DNA of 50,633 bases from JAAYYM01 sp964483155 (GTDB lineage Bacteria; Bacillota; Clostridia; Lachnospirales; Lachnospiraceae), in assembly GCA_964483155.1 (NCBI GenBank), contig CAZAAC010000016.1:1-50633 (forward strand), in the 5' to 3' direction. Position 1 is the first letter of the stretch, and each line of letters begins with the position of its first letter. The notes beneath the pieces are model-generated. The model was not told the DNA's origin and did not search any database. It was given only the letters and a program-made list of their open reading frames with translations. Made by a program: the position numbers and the translations under genes. This document shows, one piece after another, positions 1 through 9,169 of the stretch.

Positions 1-72
1 TTTTGTGGACTATAAATATGAAAATAATAAAAATATCTTTACGATTATTAAATATCTTTAAGTCTTTTTCTA

Positions 73-615
73 CTATGATTTAAAGTATCTATTTAACAAT
101 CCCTGAAATGCCTTACCATGCCGTGCTTCGTCTCTTGCCATTTCATGAACTGTATCATGAATCGCATCTAAATTAGCAGCTTTTGCCCTTTTAGCCAAAT
201 CAGTTTTACCTGCTGTCGCTCCATTTTCTGCTTCTATTCTCATCTCAAGATTTCTCTTCGTGGAATCTGTTACTACTTCTCCCAATAGCTCTGCAAATTT
301 GGATGCATGTTCAGCTTCTTCCCATGCCGCCTTCTCCCAATATAATCCAATCTCAGGATAGCCTTCCCTGTGTGCAACACGAGCCATTGCGAGATACATA
401 CCAACTTCTGTACACTCACCACTAAAATTTGCACGAAGGTCTTCCATAATATCTTCACTTGCTCCTTTTGCCACACCAACAAAATGTTCGGACACCCACT
501 CCATGTTTTTATTCTGTGCACTAAACTTATTTTGTGGTGCTTTACATTGTGGACAAAAATCTGGTGCTGTTTCTCCTTCATGTACATAACCACATACTTG
601 ACATACAAATTTCAT
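73..615 (-). CDS. Reverse rubrerythrin (NADH peroxidase-type)
   Basis: This is a 180-residue non-haem iron protein that should reduce hydrogen peroxide, and possibly oxygen, in the cytoplasm. The rubredoxin-type iron site comes first (Cys5, Cys8, Cys21, Cys24), followed by a ferritin-like diiron domain (EEAEH near residues 99-103 and DEARH near 162-166). This order is the reverse of classical rubrerythrin and matches the clostridial reverse rubrerythrins. The open frame extends 18 codons further upstream, but GAGGA sits just before the ATG at 615, and the protein then starts directly at the rubredoxin domain. It lies 40 bp after grcA with no visible terminator, so the two are probably co-transcribed. 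Family assignment is firm; physiological substrate is inferred. Confidence 0.93.
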   Translation of the reverse strand: MKFVCQVCGYVHEGETAPDFCPQCKAPQNKFSAQNKNMEWVSEHFVGVAKGASEDIMEDLRANFSGECTEVGMYLAMARVAHREGYPEIGLYWEKAAWEEAEHASKFAELLGEVVTDSTKRNLEMRIEAENGATAGKTDLAKRAKAANLDAIHDTVHEMARDEARHGKAFQGLLNRYFKS

Positions 616-655
616 ATTGGTTCCTCGCTTTCTTAATGCAATTGAGTTTCTTATT

Positions 656-898
656 TTATAATTCTCCATGAAAAGTTCTAGATATCACATCATTTTGCTG
701 CTCTGGTGTTAATTTTATAAAATTAACAGCATATCCAGATACACGAATCGTTAATTGTGGATAGTTCTCTGGATGTTTTTGTGCATCCAATAACATTTCA
801 CGATTAAGAACATTTACATTTAAATGGTGTCCACCTTCTGCTACATACCCATCTAACATAGTAACAAGATTATCTACCTGCACTTCATTTGAACTCAT
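656..898 (-). CDS. grcA: Autonomous glycyl radical cofactor GrcA-like protein
   Basis: An 80-residue protein matching only the C-terminal end of pyruvate formate-lyase, with the glycyl-radical motif RVSGYAVNF (radical Gly about residue 55) and the following EQQNDVISRTF stretch. In Escherichia coli the homologous stand-alone protein YfiD/GrcA replaces the glycyl-radical segment of pyruvate formate-lyase after oxygen cleavage. The frame is open for 37 more codons upstream, but a perfect AGGAGGTG lies 6 bases before the ATG at 898. It is the first gene of a likely two-gene operon with reverse rubrerythrin, which fits a role in oxygen recovery. It is not a broken remnant, because it has its own ribosome site and promoter. 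Confidence 0.87.
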   Translation of the reverse strand: MSSNEVQVDNLVTMLDGYVAEGGHHLNVNVLNREMLLDAQKHPENYPQLTIRVSGYAVNFIKLTPEQQNDVISRTFHGEL

Positions 899-952
899 AA
901 TAGCACCTCCTCTTTGATATTGATAATAGTAACTGTTATTGTTTATAGATAT

Positions 953-981
953 ATAATAACATCCACATTCATTTTTGTCTA
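953..981 (-). promoter_or_regulatory. Sigma-A-type promoter for grcA-rubrerythrin
   Basis: Read on the minus strand there is TAGACA (976-981), a 17-base spacer, then TATTAT (953-958), about 55 bases before the grcA start codon. The leader between this site and the gene is very AT-rich. No clear operator is visible. Confidence 0.5.
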
Positions 982-1011
982 TAGGATTTATGCATTTTTT
1001 TAGATACAAAA

Positions 1012-1055
1012 AGCACCTATATGAATTGCTTATACTATGCTTTTCACAAGGTGCT
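1012..1055 (-). terminator. Intrinsic terminator of the CarD-like gene
   Basis: Minus-strand stem AGCACCT/AGGTGCT with possible inner pairing (TGAA/TTCA), followed directly by a run of T. It lies just after the stop codon at 1070. Confidence 0.65.
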
Positions 1056-1069
1056 AAAATGTATATTAA

Positions 1070-1573
1070 TTAAAGTAATTCAAGTCTGCTTGCAACAATA
1101 TTTTCTACAATACTTCTCTCTAAATTGAGAGCCATCGAAAACTCATTATAAAGTAAATCCTCTGCCATACGGTTATATTTCTCATCTGTACTCGTTATCT
1201 TCTTGCCTTCTACTAATCTCTCCCTGCCCTTGATATATATTGTCTTTATAATGCTCATATATCTGCGACAGTCACAGTCTTTGAATATCTCCCTATATCT
1301 CATTTCCACTTGCTTATCATTTATCTCTTGTATGATTTCAATAGAGGATATATCCTCCAAAATCTGTTGTGCATCTTCCCTCGATATCACCTTGCGCATA
1401 GGTACCTTAGCACTTTCCACTGGGGCATATGTAATGCTTGCTTTCGAATGAACAGGACATAAAAAATAAAATTTTTTGTCTTTCTTCATTTCTCCGAAAT
1501 CAAGAGTGCCAATATTAACAATTTTGCATACACCACTTCCTTTATATACAACATACTCATCTATTTCATACAT
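1070..1573 (-). CDS. CarD-like / TRCF-interaction-domain transcription regulator
   Basis: A 167-residue protein starting with the CarD/TRCF RNA-polymerase-interacting domain (residues about 1-60: YEIDEYVVYKGSGVCKI, a beta-rich fold that binds the RNA polymerase beta subunit), followed by a helical domain with many charged residues. Proteins of this family tune promoter opening at many genes. It has its own ribosome site (AAAGGT, 6 bases before ATG) and its own terminator, so it is probably monocistronic. The target genes cannot be read from the sequence. Confidence 0.85.
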   Translation of the reverse strand: MYEIDEYVVYKGSGVCKIVNIGTLDFGEMKKDKKFYFLCPVHSKASITYAPVESAKVPMRKVISREDAQQILEDISSIEIIQEINDKQVEMRYREIFKDCDCRRYMSIIKTIYIKGRERLVEGKKITSTDEKYNRMAEDLLYNEFSMALNLERSIVENIVASRLELL

Positions 1574-1626
1574 TTGAATACCTTTACGCGATTACATTAT
1601 ACACGCCCTTTTGTATATTATATCAC

Positions 1627-1654
1627 AAAATCAACGTTTTTGTAAGATGATTTT
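1627..1654 (-). terminator. Weak hairpin after the ABC exporter operon
   Basis: Stem AAAATCA/TGATTTT with a 14-base loop, lying just after the permease stop codon. The T-run is better on the plus strand than on the minus strand, so its use as a terminator is uncertain. Confidence 0.35.
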
Positions 1655-1661
1655 TTAAACC

Positions 1662-2366
1662 TCACAATTCTACTTTATTATTTTTATATAAAGTCATAAA
1701 TAGCACCAAAAAAATTATCATATTAATTCCAATAATAAGATAAGATTGATATGCATCTATTTTAAGCGCTGGATTTGAAATCAGATTACTGATTTGTTGT
1801 CCGTAAATATATCTCGATACTCTCTCGATTGATTTGTTAAAATAAGAAAGCATTGGCAAAAAAGCAAATAAAAGTCCAATGGGAACAGCAGTTGCATTAG
1901 CTGCCATCATGTTCTTTGAAGTAGTCCCAATCAGCCCACCTAAAATGAGCGAGCAGATACAGCCAATCATCATAAAAATGATGAATCTTACTGCTAAAAC
2001 TCCTGTATAACCACCCATAATAACAAAAGGTATTCCTGTCAACAGGGTACATATTAATACAAATCCCCCAATGCTGAACAAGTATTCAGCTGGCTTAACA
2101 TTTGACATAATTAATACACGAAGTGTATTCTTTTCCTTTTCTTCCGCAATCACAGATGCCATTGCTACAATTGGTGTAAATACGACATGCATAGTACAGA
2201 AAATTGAGATAAAAAATTGAGTCTGCCCTAATTCTGATGGCAATGCCTGTGTCATTACATAAGCTACAATGGGATATACAAAAAATAGAATCAAAACCTG
2301 CTTGTTTTTAAGGATATCTTTACATTGTTTCATAAAAAGTGCATTTATCGTAATTACTGTATTCAT
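1662..2366 (-). CDS. ABC-2 type exporter permease
   Basis: A 234-residue membrane protein with about six hydrophobic segments and the ABC-2 permease motif in which a cytoplasmic EEKEKNTLRVLIMS stretch follows the second helix. It should pair with the ATPase encoded just upstream; the start overlaps the ATPase stop as ATGA. Exporters of this type move drugs, peptides or lipids; the substrate is unknown. As the last gene of the LytTR-DUF3021-ATPase-permease operon it is likely under LytTR control. Confidence 0.85.
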   Translation of the reverse strand: MNTVITINALFMKQCKDILKNKQVLILFFVYPIVAYVMTQALPSELGQTQFFISIFCTMHVVFTPIVAMASVIAEEKEKNTLRVLIMSNVKPAEYLFSIGGFVLICTLLTGIPFVIMGGYTGVLAVRFIIFMMIGCICSLILGGLIGTTSKNMMAANATAVPIGLLFAFLPMLSYFNKSIERVSRYIYGQQISNLISNPALKIDAYQSYLIIGINMIIFLVLFMTLYKNNKVEL

Positions 2367-3223
2367 AATAATCCCCTTCCTGTTAATGCAACAAATACTG
2401 TCTCAAGTGTTGGCTCTGAACTATGAATAGAAAGAACATCTTCCTCATAAAAATAAGTCGCAATCTCCTTTGCACTCTCTTTTCTATTTGGTAATATAAT
2501 TGTCCTACCACTCTTGCACAAAATTGTCACTTGGTCTTCCTTGTTATGTCTTCTGCATATAGCATCTGGCTCGCCATATTCAATAATTTTCCCTTCATGG
2601 AGAAGCGCAATATTATCACATAGCTTAGAAGCTTCTTCCATATCATGTGTTGTCAGTAAAACAGTTACACCTTTTTCCCTTAATTCAAATATCAGCTTAT
2701 GAATCTTCATTGTAGTAGCAGGATCCAGTCCACTTGTAGGTTCATCCATAAAAAGCAGTTGTGGATTATGTAGTATTGCCCTCGCTAAAACAAGGCGCTG
2801 ACGCATTCCCTTAGACAATTTTCCTGCCGGTGTTTTCAATGCATCTGTAAGCTCTACATACTCTGTCACTTCATAGATCCTTTCCTTTGATACTTTAAAT
2901 ATTTTTGCATACAGTAACAGATTATCATAGCAACTCAACCTATCATACAATCCGCTATTGTCTAACACCATGCCAATTTTACCATATATTTCTCTACCCA
3001 GTTCGTCAGACGCGGTATTAAAAACAAGTGCCCTACCTGCATTAGCAGCCATCTGCCCAGTCAATATTTTTATCAATGTAGTCTTTCCTGCACCGCTCGG
3101 GCCAAGTAGTCCAAATATTTCGCCTCTTCTGATACTGCAGGAAATGCCTTTTAGTACTTCATTTTTATCAAATCTTTTTGTAACATTCTGTATATCAATA
3201 ATGATATCGCGCTTATTCTCCAT
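2363..3223 (-). CDS. ABC exporter ATP-binding protein
   Basis: A 286-residue ABC ATPase with Walker A (GPSGAGKTT, near residues 41-49), signature (LSKGMRQR), Walker B (LLFMDEP) and switch His (LLTTHDMEE). About 70 C-terminal residues beyond the core are typical of DrrA/CcmA-like exporter ATPases. It overlaps the DUF3021 gene by 11 bases and the permease by 4 bases, so the operon is translationally coupled. The nearest ribosome-like GAGGAG is 13 bases from the ATG, a little far. Confidence 0.9.
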   Translation of the reverse strand: MENKRDIIIDIQNVTKRFDKNEVLKGISCSIRRGEIFGLLGPSGAGKTTLIKILTGQMAANAGRALVFNTASDELGREIYGKIGMVLDNSGLYDRLSCYDNLLLYAKIFKVSKERIYEVTEYVELTDALKTPAGKLSKGMRQRLVLARAILHNPQLLFMDEPTSGLDPATTMKIHKLIFELREKGVTVLLTTHDMEEASKLCDNIALLHEGKIIEYGEPDAICRRHNKEDQVTILCKSGRTIILPNRKESAKEIATYFYEEDVLSIHSSEPTLETVFVALTGRGLL

Positions 3224-3719
3224 TTTGATGTTTCATCTCCTCTATTTTGTTTTCGCTTTTATAATTTTCAAGCAGTTCCTCATATTTTTTACTTTCTATC
3301 CTGGTCTTAATCACCATGACACTTGTACTAATTGTGAAGCAGATGCCAAACGATAAGAAAAAGCCCAGCCATCCCGGTACAAAATCCACTGGAAACCAAT
3401 CAAATACAAAAATGCAAAATATAATAGTAATAATAATGCATATTAGCATCCATGCTACCCTCGTCAGCATCATCATATTTCCGAATAGCTTCTCTGAAAG
3501 AAAAATGCTATTAAAAGAAGCAATCATAAAAGAAGAAAATAGTAATTGACACAATGTTATGTAACTAATTCCCTGCTTTCCCAAGCTGTATAGCGTAGAA
3601 TATGCTTTTGCACTATCTCCCTGAAAAAATCCTGCTGCTGATACAAATATGATTGATACTGCAAATATCACAAAAAATCTAGCAAAAAAACCTGTTTTCC
3701 ACATATTTGTCATTTTCAT
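3213..3719 (-). CDS. DUF3021-family membrane protein
   Basis: A 168-residue protein with four hydrophobic segments and a charged C-terminal tail. It begins one base after the stop of the LytTR gene, with GGGGTG as ribosome site. Fusion or adjacency of LytTR regulators with DUF3021 membrane proteins is a recurring Firmicutes arrangement, in which the membrane protein is thought to hold or signal to the DNA-binding partner. Assignment rests on topology and this pairing more than on sequence motifs. Confidence 0.7.
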   Translation of the reverse strand: MKMTNMWKTGFFARFFVIFAVSIIFVSAAGFFQGDSAKAYSTLYSLGKQGISYITLCQLLFSSFMIASFNSIFLSEKLFGNMMMLTRVAWMLICIIITIIFCIFVFDWFPVDFVPGWLGFFLSFGICFTISTSVMVIKTRIESKKYEELLENYKSENKIEEMKHQNGE

Positions 3720-4160
3720 CTATTTCACCCCTAACATTTGTTTAATCGAAATTGCATATTGTCTTGACACAAAAAGTTTTTCACCATTATTCATTGTCAC
3801 TAGTATTCTTCCATCCAAATCTGGCTTTAAGGCCTTAATCTGATTGAAATTAATAATGATAGATTTACCTGCCCTGAAAAATCCACTCGTTTTCAATTGT
3901 TCCTCTAATTCATACAATTTCAGCGGGGTTTCAAATATCTCTGTTCTTGTATAAAAAAACGTCTTCTTATCAACCGTATCAATATAAAGAATTTTTGCCG
4001 CCTCTAATATATGCGTTTCATTTTCTTTTATTCCAGTAAGTTTGCAGTCCATCACGCGAATCATAGCCATTAATTTTAATATTGCATCATCTATTTTCTT
4101 GCAATTAATAATGATTTCTGTATCCTCCAAATGAACATCTTCGTTAATCTGAATTTTCAA
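3720..4160 (-). CDS. LytTR-domain DNA-binding regulator
   Basis: A 146-residue regulator with a short N-terminal domain and a C-terminal LytTR DNA-binding domain (about residues 45-146: ILYIDTVDKKTFFYT ... FFRAGKSIIINFNQIKAL ... VSRQYA). It has no receiver domain. I place the start at the TTG at 4160 because GAGGTG lies 6 bases before it and the protein then begins MKIQINED, the usual start in this family; a longer frame to 4193 also begins with TTG but has no ribosome site. It is the first gene of the exporter operon and probably controls it. Confidence 0.87.
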   Translation of the reverse strand: MKIQINEDVHLEDTEIIINCKKIDDAILKLMAMIRVMDCKLTGIKENETHILEAAKILYIDTVDKKTFFYTRTEIFETPLKLYELEEQLKTSGFFRAGKSIIINFNQIKALKPDLDGRILVTMNNGEKLFVSRQYAISIKQMLGVK

Positions 4161-4224
4161 CCCCCGCACCTCTTTCCACCCGTCTTTTGCCAAAGACTAT
4201 ATCTGTCGACCTATTTATCATATG

Positions 4225-4256
4225 AAAAAAGCCCCTCATCTGCAAGGGCTTTTTCC
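4225..4256 (-). terminator. Intrinsic terminator after the flavodiiron gene
   Basis: Minus-strand hairpin with arms AAAAAGCCC and GGGCTTTTTT and an 11-base loop. It separates the flavodiiron-PFOR genes from the LytTR operon. Confidence 0.85.
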
Positions 4257-4313
4257 TTAGTTACCAGTACCCTGAACTAAGTTACACTATTTTCCGTCTC
4301 AATCTATATGTCT

Positions 4314-5528
4314 TTATTTATTTTGACTATCTAAAAATCGATCTACTATTTCTTTTCCTTTGTTCATCTCTTCCTCGGATGGTTTAAATTGTATCCTTAA
4401 GTTTTCAGGAAATACACGATATCTTAATGCTTTCAACCTGTCATTCAAAAATTGACATGCTTCTCCACTCCAACCATATGATCCAAATACCAATGCAAGC
4501 TTCCCTTTTGCTAAAGGTACAACTGTTTTATTTATTAGGTTCCATATCGGCTCTAAGGCATCTCCATTTATTGTTGGAGAGCCAAAACAGAGAATATCTG
4601 CACTTTTCATTAAGGATACAGCTTTTTCTTCTGGAACACTCAACAAGTCATATGCAACAACAGAAATTCCTTTTTCTATCATTTGATTTTTAATCATTTC
4701 TGCAATCATCGCTGTATAACCATAAGCCGATACATAAAATATTGCAGCATTTGTTCCTGTATTCTGTGGTATCGCCCATTGCTTGTAAAGAGCAATTGTT
4801 TTTTCTATTCCTGTCTTTATAACCGGACCATGGCTACAGCAGATCATTTTTATTTCTAAATTTTCAATCTTTTCCAATCCATCCTGCACAAATTTAGGGA
4901 ACGGACTGAAAATGCAATCAAAATAATATTTTATTTCGGCTTCATACCGATCCGCCCTTTTTAACTGGTAATCAAAAATAACTGGTTCACAATAATGACA
5001 TCCGAACATATCACAGCTGAATAGTATCTGTTCTTTTTCAAAATAAGTAAACATCGTATCCGGCCAATGTAAATTCGGAGCAATGATAAATTCGAGTTTT
5101 TTGCCGTCTCCGATTTCCAAGATGTCACCTTGTTTTACTACCTGACTTTGAAAAGTGCGATTCATAATATGACCAAGATTCTTAATTGCCGCGGAAGTTG
5201 CGATTACAAGTAAATCTGGTTTTATCGCAAGCAACTCACTTAAACTGCCTGAATGATCAGGCTCTGTATGATTTAAAATCACGTAATCAAGCTGGCTTAT
5301 TGGTATATACTCTTCAATCTTTTCGATAAACTCTCTTTTATAAGTATCATGTACCGTTTCAATCAGTACATTTTTCTCGCCTAATATCAAATAACTATTA
5401 TAAGTGGTACCATAATCCGTATACATAATAATATCAAAATTACGCATACCCGGATTTAGCATTCCAACATAATATACATTAGGCGCAATCTCATTTTTAT
5501 CTTTTTTAATATTCTCTTGCCTACTCAT
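4314..5528 (-). CDS. fprA: A-type flavodiiron protein (FprA family)
   Basis: A 404-residue cytoplasmic enzyme that reduces oxygen to water and/or nitric oxide to nitrous oxide. The N-terminal metallo-beta-lactamase-like domain carries the diiron ligands His87, Glu89, Asp91, His92 (HTEPDHSG), His154, Asp173 and His233. The C-terminal flavodoxin domain (about 262-400) starts with AAIFYVSAYGYTA. All ligands are present, so it should be active. It follows PFOR by 14 bases and likely shares its transcript; rubredoxin, its usual electron donor, is encoded just beyond PFOR. Oxygen versus NO preference cannot be read from sequence. Confidence 0.93.
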   Translation of the reverse strand: MSRQENIKKDKNEIAPNVYYVGMLNPGMRNFDIIMYTDYGTTYNSYLILGEKNVLIETVHDTYKREFIEKIEEYIPISQLDYVILNHTEPDHSGSLSELLAIKPDLLVIATSAAIKNLGHIMNRTFQSQVVKQGDILEIGDGKKLEFIIAPNLHWPDTMFTYFEKEQILFSCDMFGCHYCEPVIFDYQLKRADRYEAEIKYYFDCIFSPFPKFVQDGLEKIENLEIKMICCSHGPVIKTGIEKTIALYKQWAIPQNTGTNAAIFYVSAYGYTAMIAEMIKNQMIEKGISVVAYDLLSVPEEKAVSLMKSADILCFGSPTINGDALEPIWNLINKTVVPLAKGKLALVFGSYGWSGEACQFLNDRLKALRYRVFPENLRIQFKPSEEEMNKGKEIVDRFLDSQNK

Positions 5529-5542
5529 ACAAACTTATCTCC

Positions 5543-8500
5543 CTATTCCTGCTCTGACATATCGTATAACTTTACCAGTTTATTTAAATATCTATATTTT
5601 GCTTTTGCTTCCTCGCCAGCCTGCAAAAATAGTTCTTTGGCTCTTTCCGGATTACTTCCTATTAAAGAATGATATCTTACTTCACCAGTTAAAAAGCTTT
5701 CATAGTCGAGTGAAGGTGATTTACTATCCAGCTGAAATGCTGGTTTCCCTTCTAATGCAAGTTCTGGATTGAAACGGAAGCAATGCCAATACCCTGCTGC
5801 AACCGCAGAAGCCATCTCCGTTTGTGCTGCATTCATACCAGCCTTGATACCATGACTAATACATGGTGAATAGGCAATAATCAAAGATGGACCTTTATAA
5901 TTTTCCGCCTCTGTAATAGCCTTTACACATTGATTATAGTCAGCACCCATTGCTATCTGTGCGACGTATACATAACCATAGCTCATTGCCATAACTGCAA
6001 GATCTTTCTTTTTCGTGCTTTTTCCACCAGCTGCAAATTTTGCAATTGCGCCTTTTTGCGTAGACTTTGAGGATTGCCCGCCCGTGTTTGAGTATACCTC
6101 AGTGTCAAACACCAATACATTGATATCCTGCCCACTGGCCAACACATGATCCAATCCACCGAATCCGATATCGTAAGCCCAGCCATCACCACCAAAAATC
6201 CATTGTGATTTTTTAGAAAGAAATTCTTTTCCCTTCAAAATTTCATTACTGGTTGCACTTTCATAATCTGAGAGGGTTGTAACCAGTTTTTCAGTAGCCT
6301 GTCCGTTCTGTATGCCATCATAATAGGAATCTAACCACTCTTTGGCCGCATTACCAATATCCTCTCGGTCTGTTTCTTTCATAACCATCTGGACTTTTTC
6401 CTTTAACGCTTCTCGCATTGCCACCTGTGCCAGTTTCATGCCATACCCAAATTCTGCTGCATCTTCAAACAGAGAATTTGACCAAGCAGGTCCTTGGCCC
6501 TTGGCATTCGTTGTATAGGGCGTAGATGGAACTGAATGACCCCAAATAGAAGAACATCCTGTTGCATTCGCGATATACATTCTATCACCAAATAATTGTG
6601 TAATTAATTTTGCATAAGGCGTCTCACCACATCCTGCGCAGGCTCCCGAAAACTCAAGCAAAGGTTTTTTAAACTGACTTCCCTTAACAGTATCTGGTTT
6701 AAATTTTTCGTTGACATCTTTTTTCTCTGGTAACTCTTTTGCATAATCAAAAAATTCCTGACATGCACTATTCTCTTGCATGTCCTGCATACTTAATGCT
6801 TTTCCTTCTTTATTCCCAGGGCAGACATTAGCACAGGAACCACATCCCTGGCAATCAAGTGCTGATATAATAATACCAAACTGATACCCTGGCATGCCGG
6901 TCATAGGAAGTAACTTCATTCCAACAGGTGCCTTATCCGCTTCTTCTTTTGTCAGTGCCACAGTTCGTATGACGCCATGTGGGCATACAAAGGAACAGCG
7001 TGCACACTGTATACAATTCTCCGGCTTCCAAATCGGAATATCAATTGCCACACCTCTTCTTTCAAAAGCAGCTGAGCCAGATGGAAATGAACCATCTACA
7101 TATTTTAGAAATGCCGATACAGGAACCTGATTGCCCTTTTGCGCATTTACTGGAACTTGAATTTTTTCAACAAAGTCCTGCAACTCTTCATTCTCTGTTT
7201 CTACTTTTTGCGTCATCTGACTATCTTTGGCATCTTTCCAATAAAGAGGTATTTCTAATACTCTTACCTCATTAGCCCCACGTTCAATTGCTTCATAATT
7301 CATCTGTACAATCTTTTCGCCTTTTTTCTCATAAGTTGATTTCGCGGCATTTTTCATATAGTTAATTGCCTGTTCTTCTGGGATGATTTTTGCTATTTTA
7401 AAAAAAGCAGATTGCAGAATGGTGTTAACTCTTCTGCCCAGCCCTATCTCTTTGGCAATGGTTATTCCATCTACCAAATAAAGTTTAATCTGATGATCCA
7501 CTATATATCTTTTTACATGCCCAGGCATCTTCTTGTCTATTTCTTCAAATGTGCAACCACAATTAATCAGGAAAGAACCCCCATCTTTTAATTCCTGCAC
7601 CATATCATACTTCAGTAAATAAGAAGCATTATGGCAGGCAACAAAATCTGCTTTATCAATTAAATAGGGACTCTTAATCGGATTGTTCCCAAAACGCAAG
7701 TGAGAAACAGTTACACCACCCGATTTTTTGGAATCATAATCAAAATATGCCTGCACATACATATCTGTATTGTCACCAATAATCTTGATTGAATTCTTAT
7801 TTGCGCCAACAGTCCCATCGGCTCCAAGACCCCAAAATTTACAACTCTTTAGATCAGCATCTTCTATTTCGATAGACTCTCCCTCTGAAAGAGAAAGATT
7901 TGTCACATCATCAACAATACCAATTGTAAATTTCTTCTTTTCACGATTCTCGAATACAGCGGTTATTTGAGATGGTTTCGTATCTTTGGAACTCAAGCCA
8001 TAGCGTCCTGAAAATACTGGTATGTTCTGAAATTCTGTATCTCTCAGGCATGCGATTACATCCAAGTAAAGTGGCTCGCCGATTGCGCCAGGCTCTTTTG
8101 TCCTATCCAACACCGATATTTGTTTTACTGTCTTTGGAATAGACGCCAAAAATGCCTCTTTATGAAAAGGTCTATAGAGATGAACCTTTACCACTCCTAC
8201 CTTTTGTCCTATCCTGTTTAAATAATCAACCGTTTCTTCAATTGTTTCACATACTGAGCCCATTGCAATTAGAATATGAGTAGCATCTTCTGCCCCATAA
8301 TAATTGAACAACTTATATGATGTTCCAATTTTCTGATTCACTTTATCCATATATGCCTGCACCATATCTGGAAGGACAGCATAGTTATTATTACTTGCCT
8401 CTCTGGCCTGAAAGAAAATATCTGGATTCTGTGCCGAACCCATTTGTTTAGGTGTATTAGGGTTTAATGCATGATCCCGAAAGTTTTGGATTGCATCTCT

Positions 8501-9088
8501 ATCAACAAGGTCTTCTATGTCTTTATAATCCCATACCTCTATTTTTCTCATTTCATTAGAAGTACGAAATCCATCAAAAAAGTTTATAAAAGGGATTCTC
8601 CCTTTTATTGCGGTACAATGTGCAACCGGTGTAAGATCCATTATTTCTTGCGCATTAACTGAACAAAGCATCGCCATACCAATTTGTCTGCAGGCATAAA
8701 TATCTGAATGATCACCAAAAATAGAAAGCGCATGACTTGCAATCGTTCTGGCCGCAACATTAAATACTCCAGGCAACATTTCTCCAGCAATTTTATATAA
8801 ATTCGGAATCATAAGCAATAAACCCTGTGATGCCGTAAAGGTCGTTGTAAGTGCACCCGCTGCCAATGCTCCATGAATAGCGCCAGCTGCTCCAGCCTCT
8901 GATTGCATTTCTGTAACCTTCACCGTCTGTCCAAATATATTTTTTCTACCTTTTACTGCCCATTCATCCGTCACTTCTGCCATTACCGTAGAGGGACTAA
9001 TTGGATAAATTGCTGCTACATCAGTAAATGCATATGATGCATGCGCTGCCGCATGGTTTCCATCCATTGTTTGCTTTTTTCTTTGCAT
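5543..9088 (-). CDS. nifJ: Pyruvate:ferredoxin (flavodoxin) oxidoreductase
   Basis: A 1181-residue single-chain PFOR that decarboxylates pyruvate to acetyl-CoA and CO2 and reduces ferredoxin. Domains in order are the pyrimidine-binding domain (YPISPSTVMAE near the start), the CoA and linker domains, two [4Fe-4S] ferredoxin sites (CIQCARC about 690, CQGCGSC about 743), the proximal cluster CAGCGETPY about 814, and the TPP/Mg domain (GDGWAYDIGFGG ... NTGGQ about 966-1006). The frame opens 34 codons earlier, but AGAGGAG lies 8 bases before the ATG at 9088, giving the family's usual length and N-terminus. Adjacent FprA suggests a link between pyruvate oxidation and oxygen scavenging. Confidence 0.96.
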   Translation of the reverse strand: MQRKKQTMDGNHAAAHASYAFTDVAAIYPISPSTVMAEVTDEWAVKGRKNIFGQTVKVTEMQSEAGAAGAIHGALAAGALTTTFTASQGLLLMIPNLYKIAGEMLPGVFNVAARTIASHALSIFGDHSDIYACRQIGMAMLCSVNAQEIMDLTPVAHCTAIKGRIPFINFFDGFRTSNEMRKIEVWDYKDIEDLVDRDAIQNFRDHALNPNTPKQMGSAQNPDIFFQAREASNNNYAVLPDMVQAYMDKVNQKIGTSYKLFNYYGAEDATHILIAMGSVCETIEETVDYLNRIGQKVGVVKVHLYRPFHKEAFLASIPKTVKQISVLDRTKEPGAIGEPLYLDVIACLRDTEFQNIPVFSGRYGLSSKDTKPSQITAVFENREKKKFTIGIVDDVTNLSLSEGESIEIEDADLKSCKFWGLGADGTVGANKNSIKIIGDNTDMYVQAYFDYDSKKSGGVTVSHLRFGNNPIKSPYLIDKADFVACHNASYLLKYDMVQELKDGGSFLINCGCTFEEIDKKMPGHVKRYIVDHQIKLYLVDGITIAKEIGLGRRVNTILQSAFFKIAKIIPEEQAINYMKNAAKSTYEKKGEKIVQMNYEAIERGANEVRVLEIPLYWKDAKDSQMTQKVETENEELQDFVEKIQVPVNAQKGNQVPVSAFLKYVDGSFPSGSAAFERRGVAIDIPIWKPENCIQCARCSFVCPHGVIRTVALTKEEADKAPVGMKLLPMTGMPGYQFGIIISALDCQGCGSCANVCPGNKEGKALSMQDMQENSACQEFFDYAKELPEKKDVNEKFKPDTVKGSQFKKPLLEFSGACAGCGETPYAKLITQLFGDRMYIANATGCSSIWGHSVPSTPYTTNAKGQGPAWSNSLFEDAAEFGYGMKLAQVAMREALKEKVQMVMKETDREDIGNAAKEWLDSYYDGIQNGQATEKLVTTLSDYESATSNEILKGKEFLSKKSQWIFGGDGWAYDIGFGGLDHVLASGQDINVLVFDTEVYSNTGGQSSKSTQKGAIAKFAAGGKSTKKKDLAVMAMSYGYVYVAQIAMGADYNQCVKAITEAENYKGPSLIIAYSPCISHGIKAGMNAAQTEMASAVAAGYWHCFRFNPELALEGKPAFQLDSKSPSLDYESFLTGEVRYHSLIGSNPERAKELFLQAGEEAKAKYRYLNKLVKLYDMSEQE

Positions 9089-9169
9089 AATCATTTCTCC
9101 TCTTCCATTGTAACTTTCATTGCAGTTATTATTATCCATTTTCCTGTACGCTAATTTAAATAGCAAAGT

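Noticed and set aside
31..61. Direct repeat AAATATCTTTA near the left edge
   Set aside because: Two short AT-rich copies in an AT-rich tail; no hairpin and no reason to think it is functional.
273..608. 111-residue open frame antisense within the rubrerythrin gene region
   Set aside because: It is a shifted frame of the rubrerythrin gene with no ribosome site or family match.
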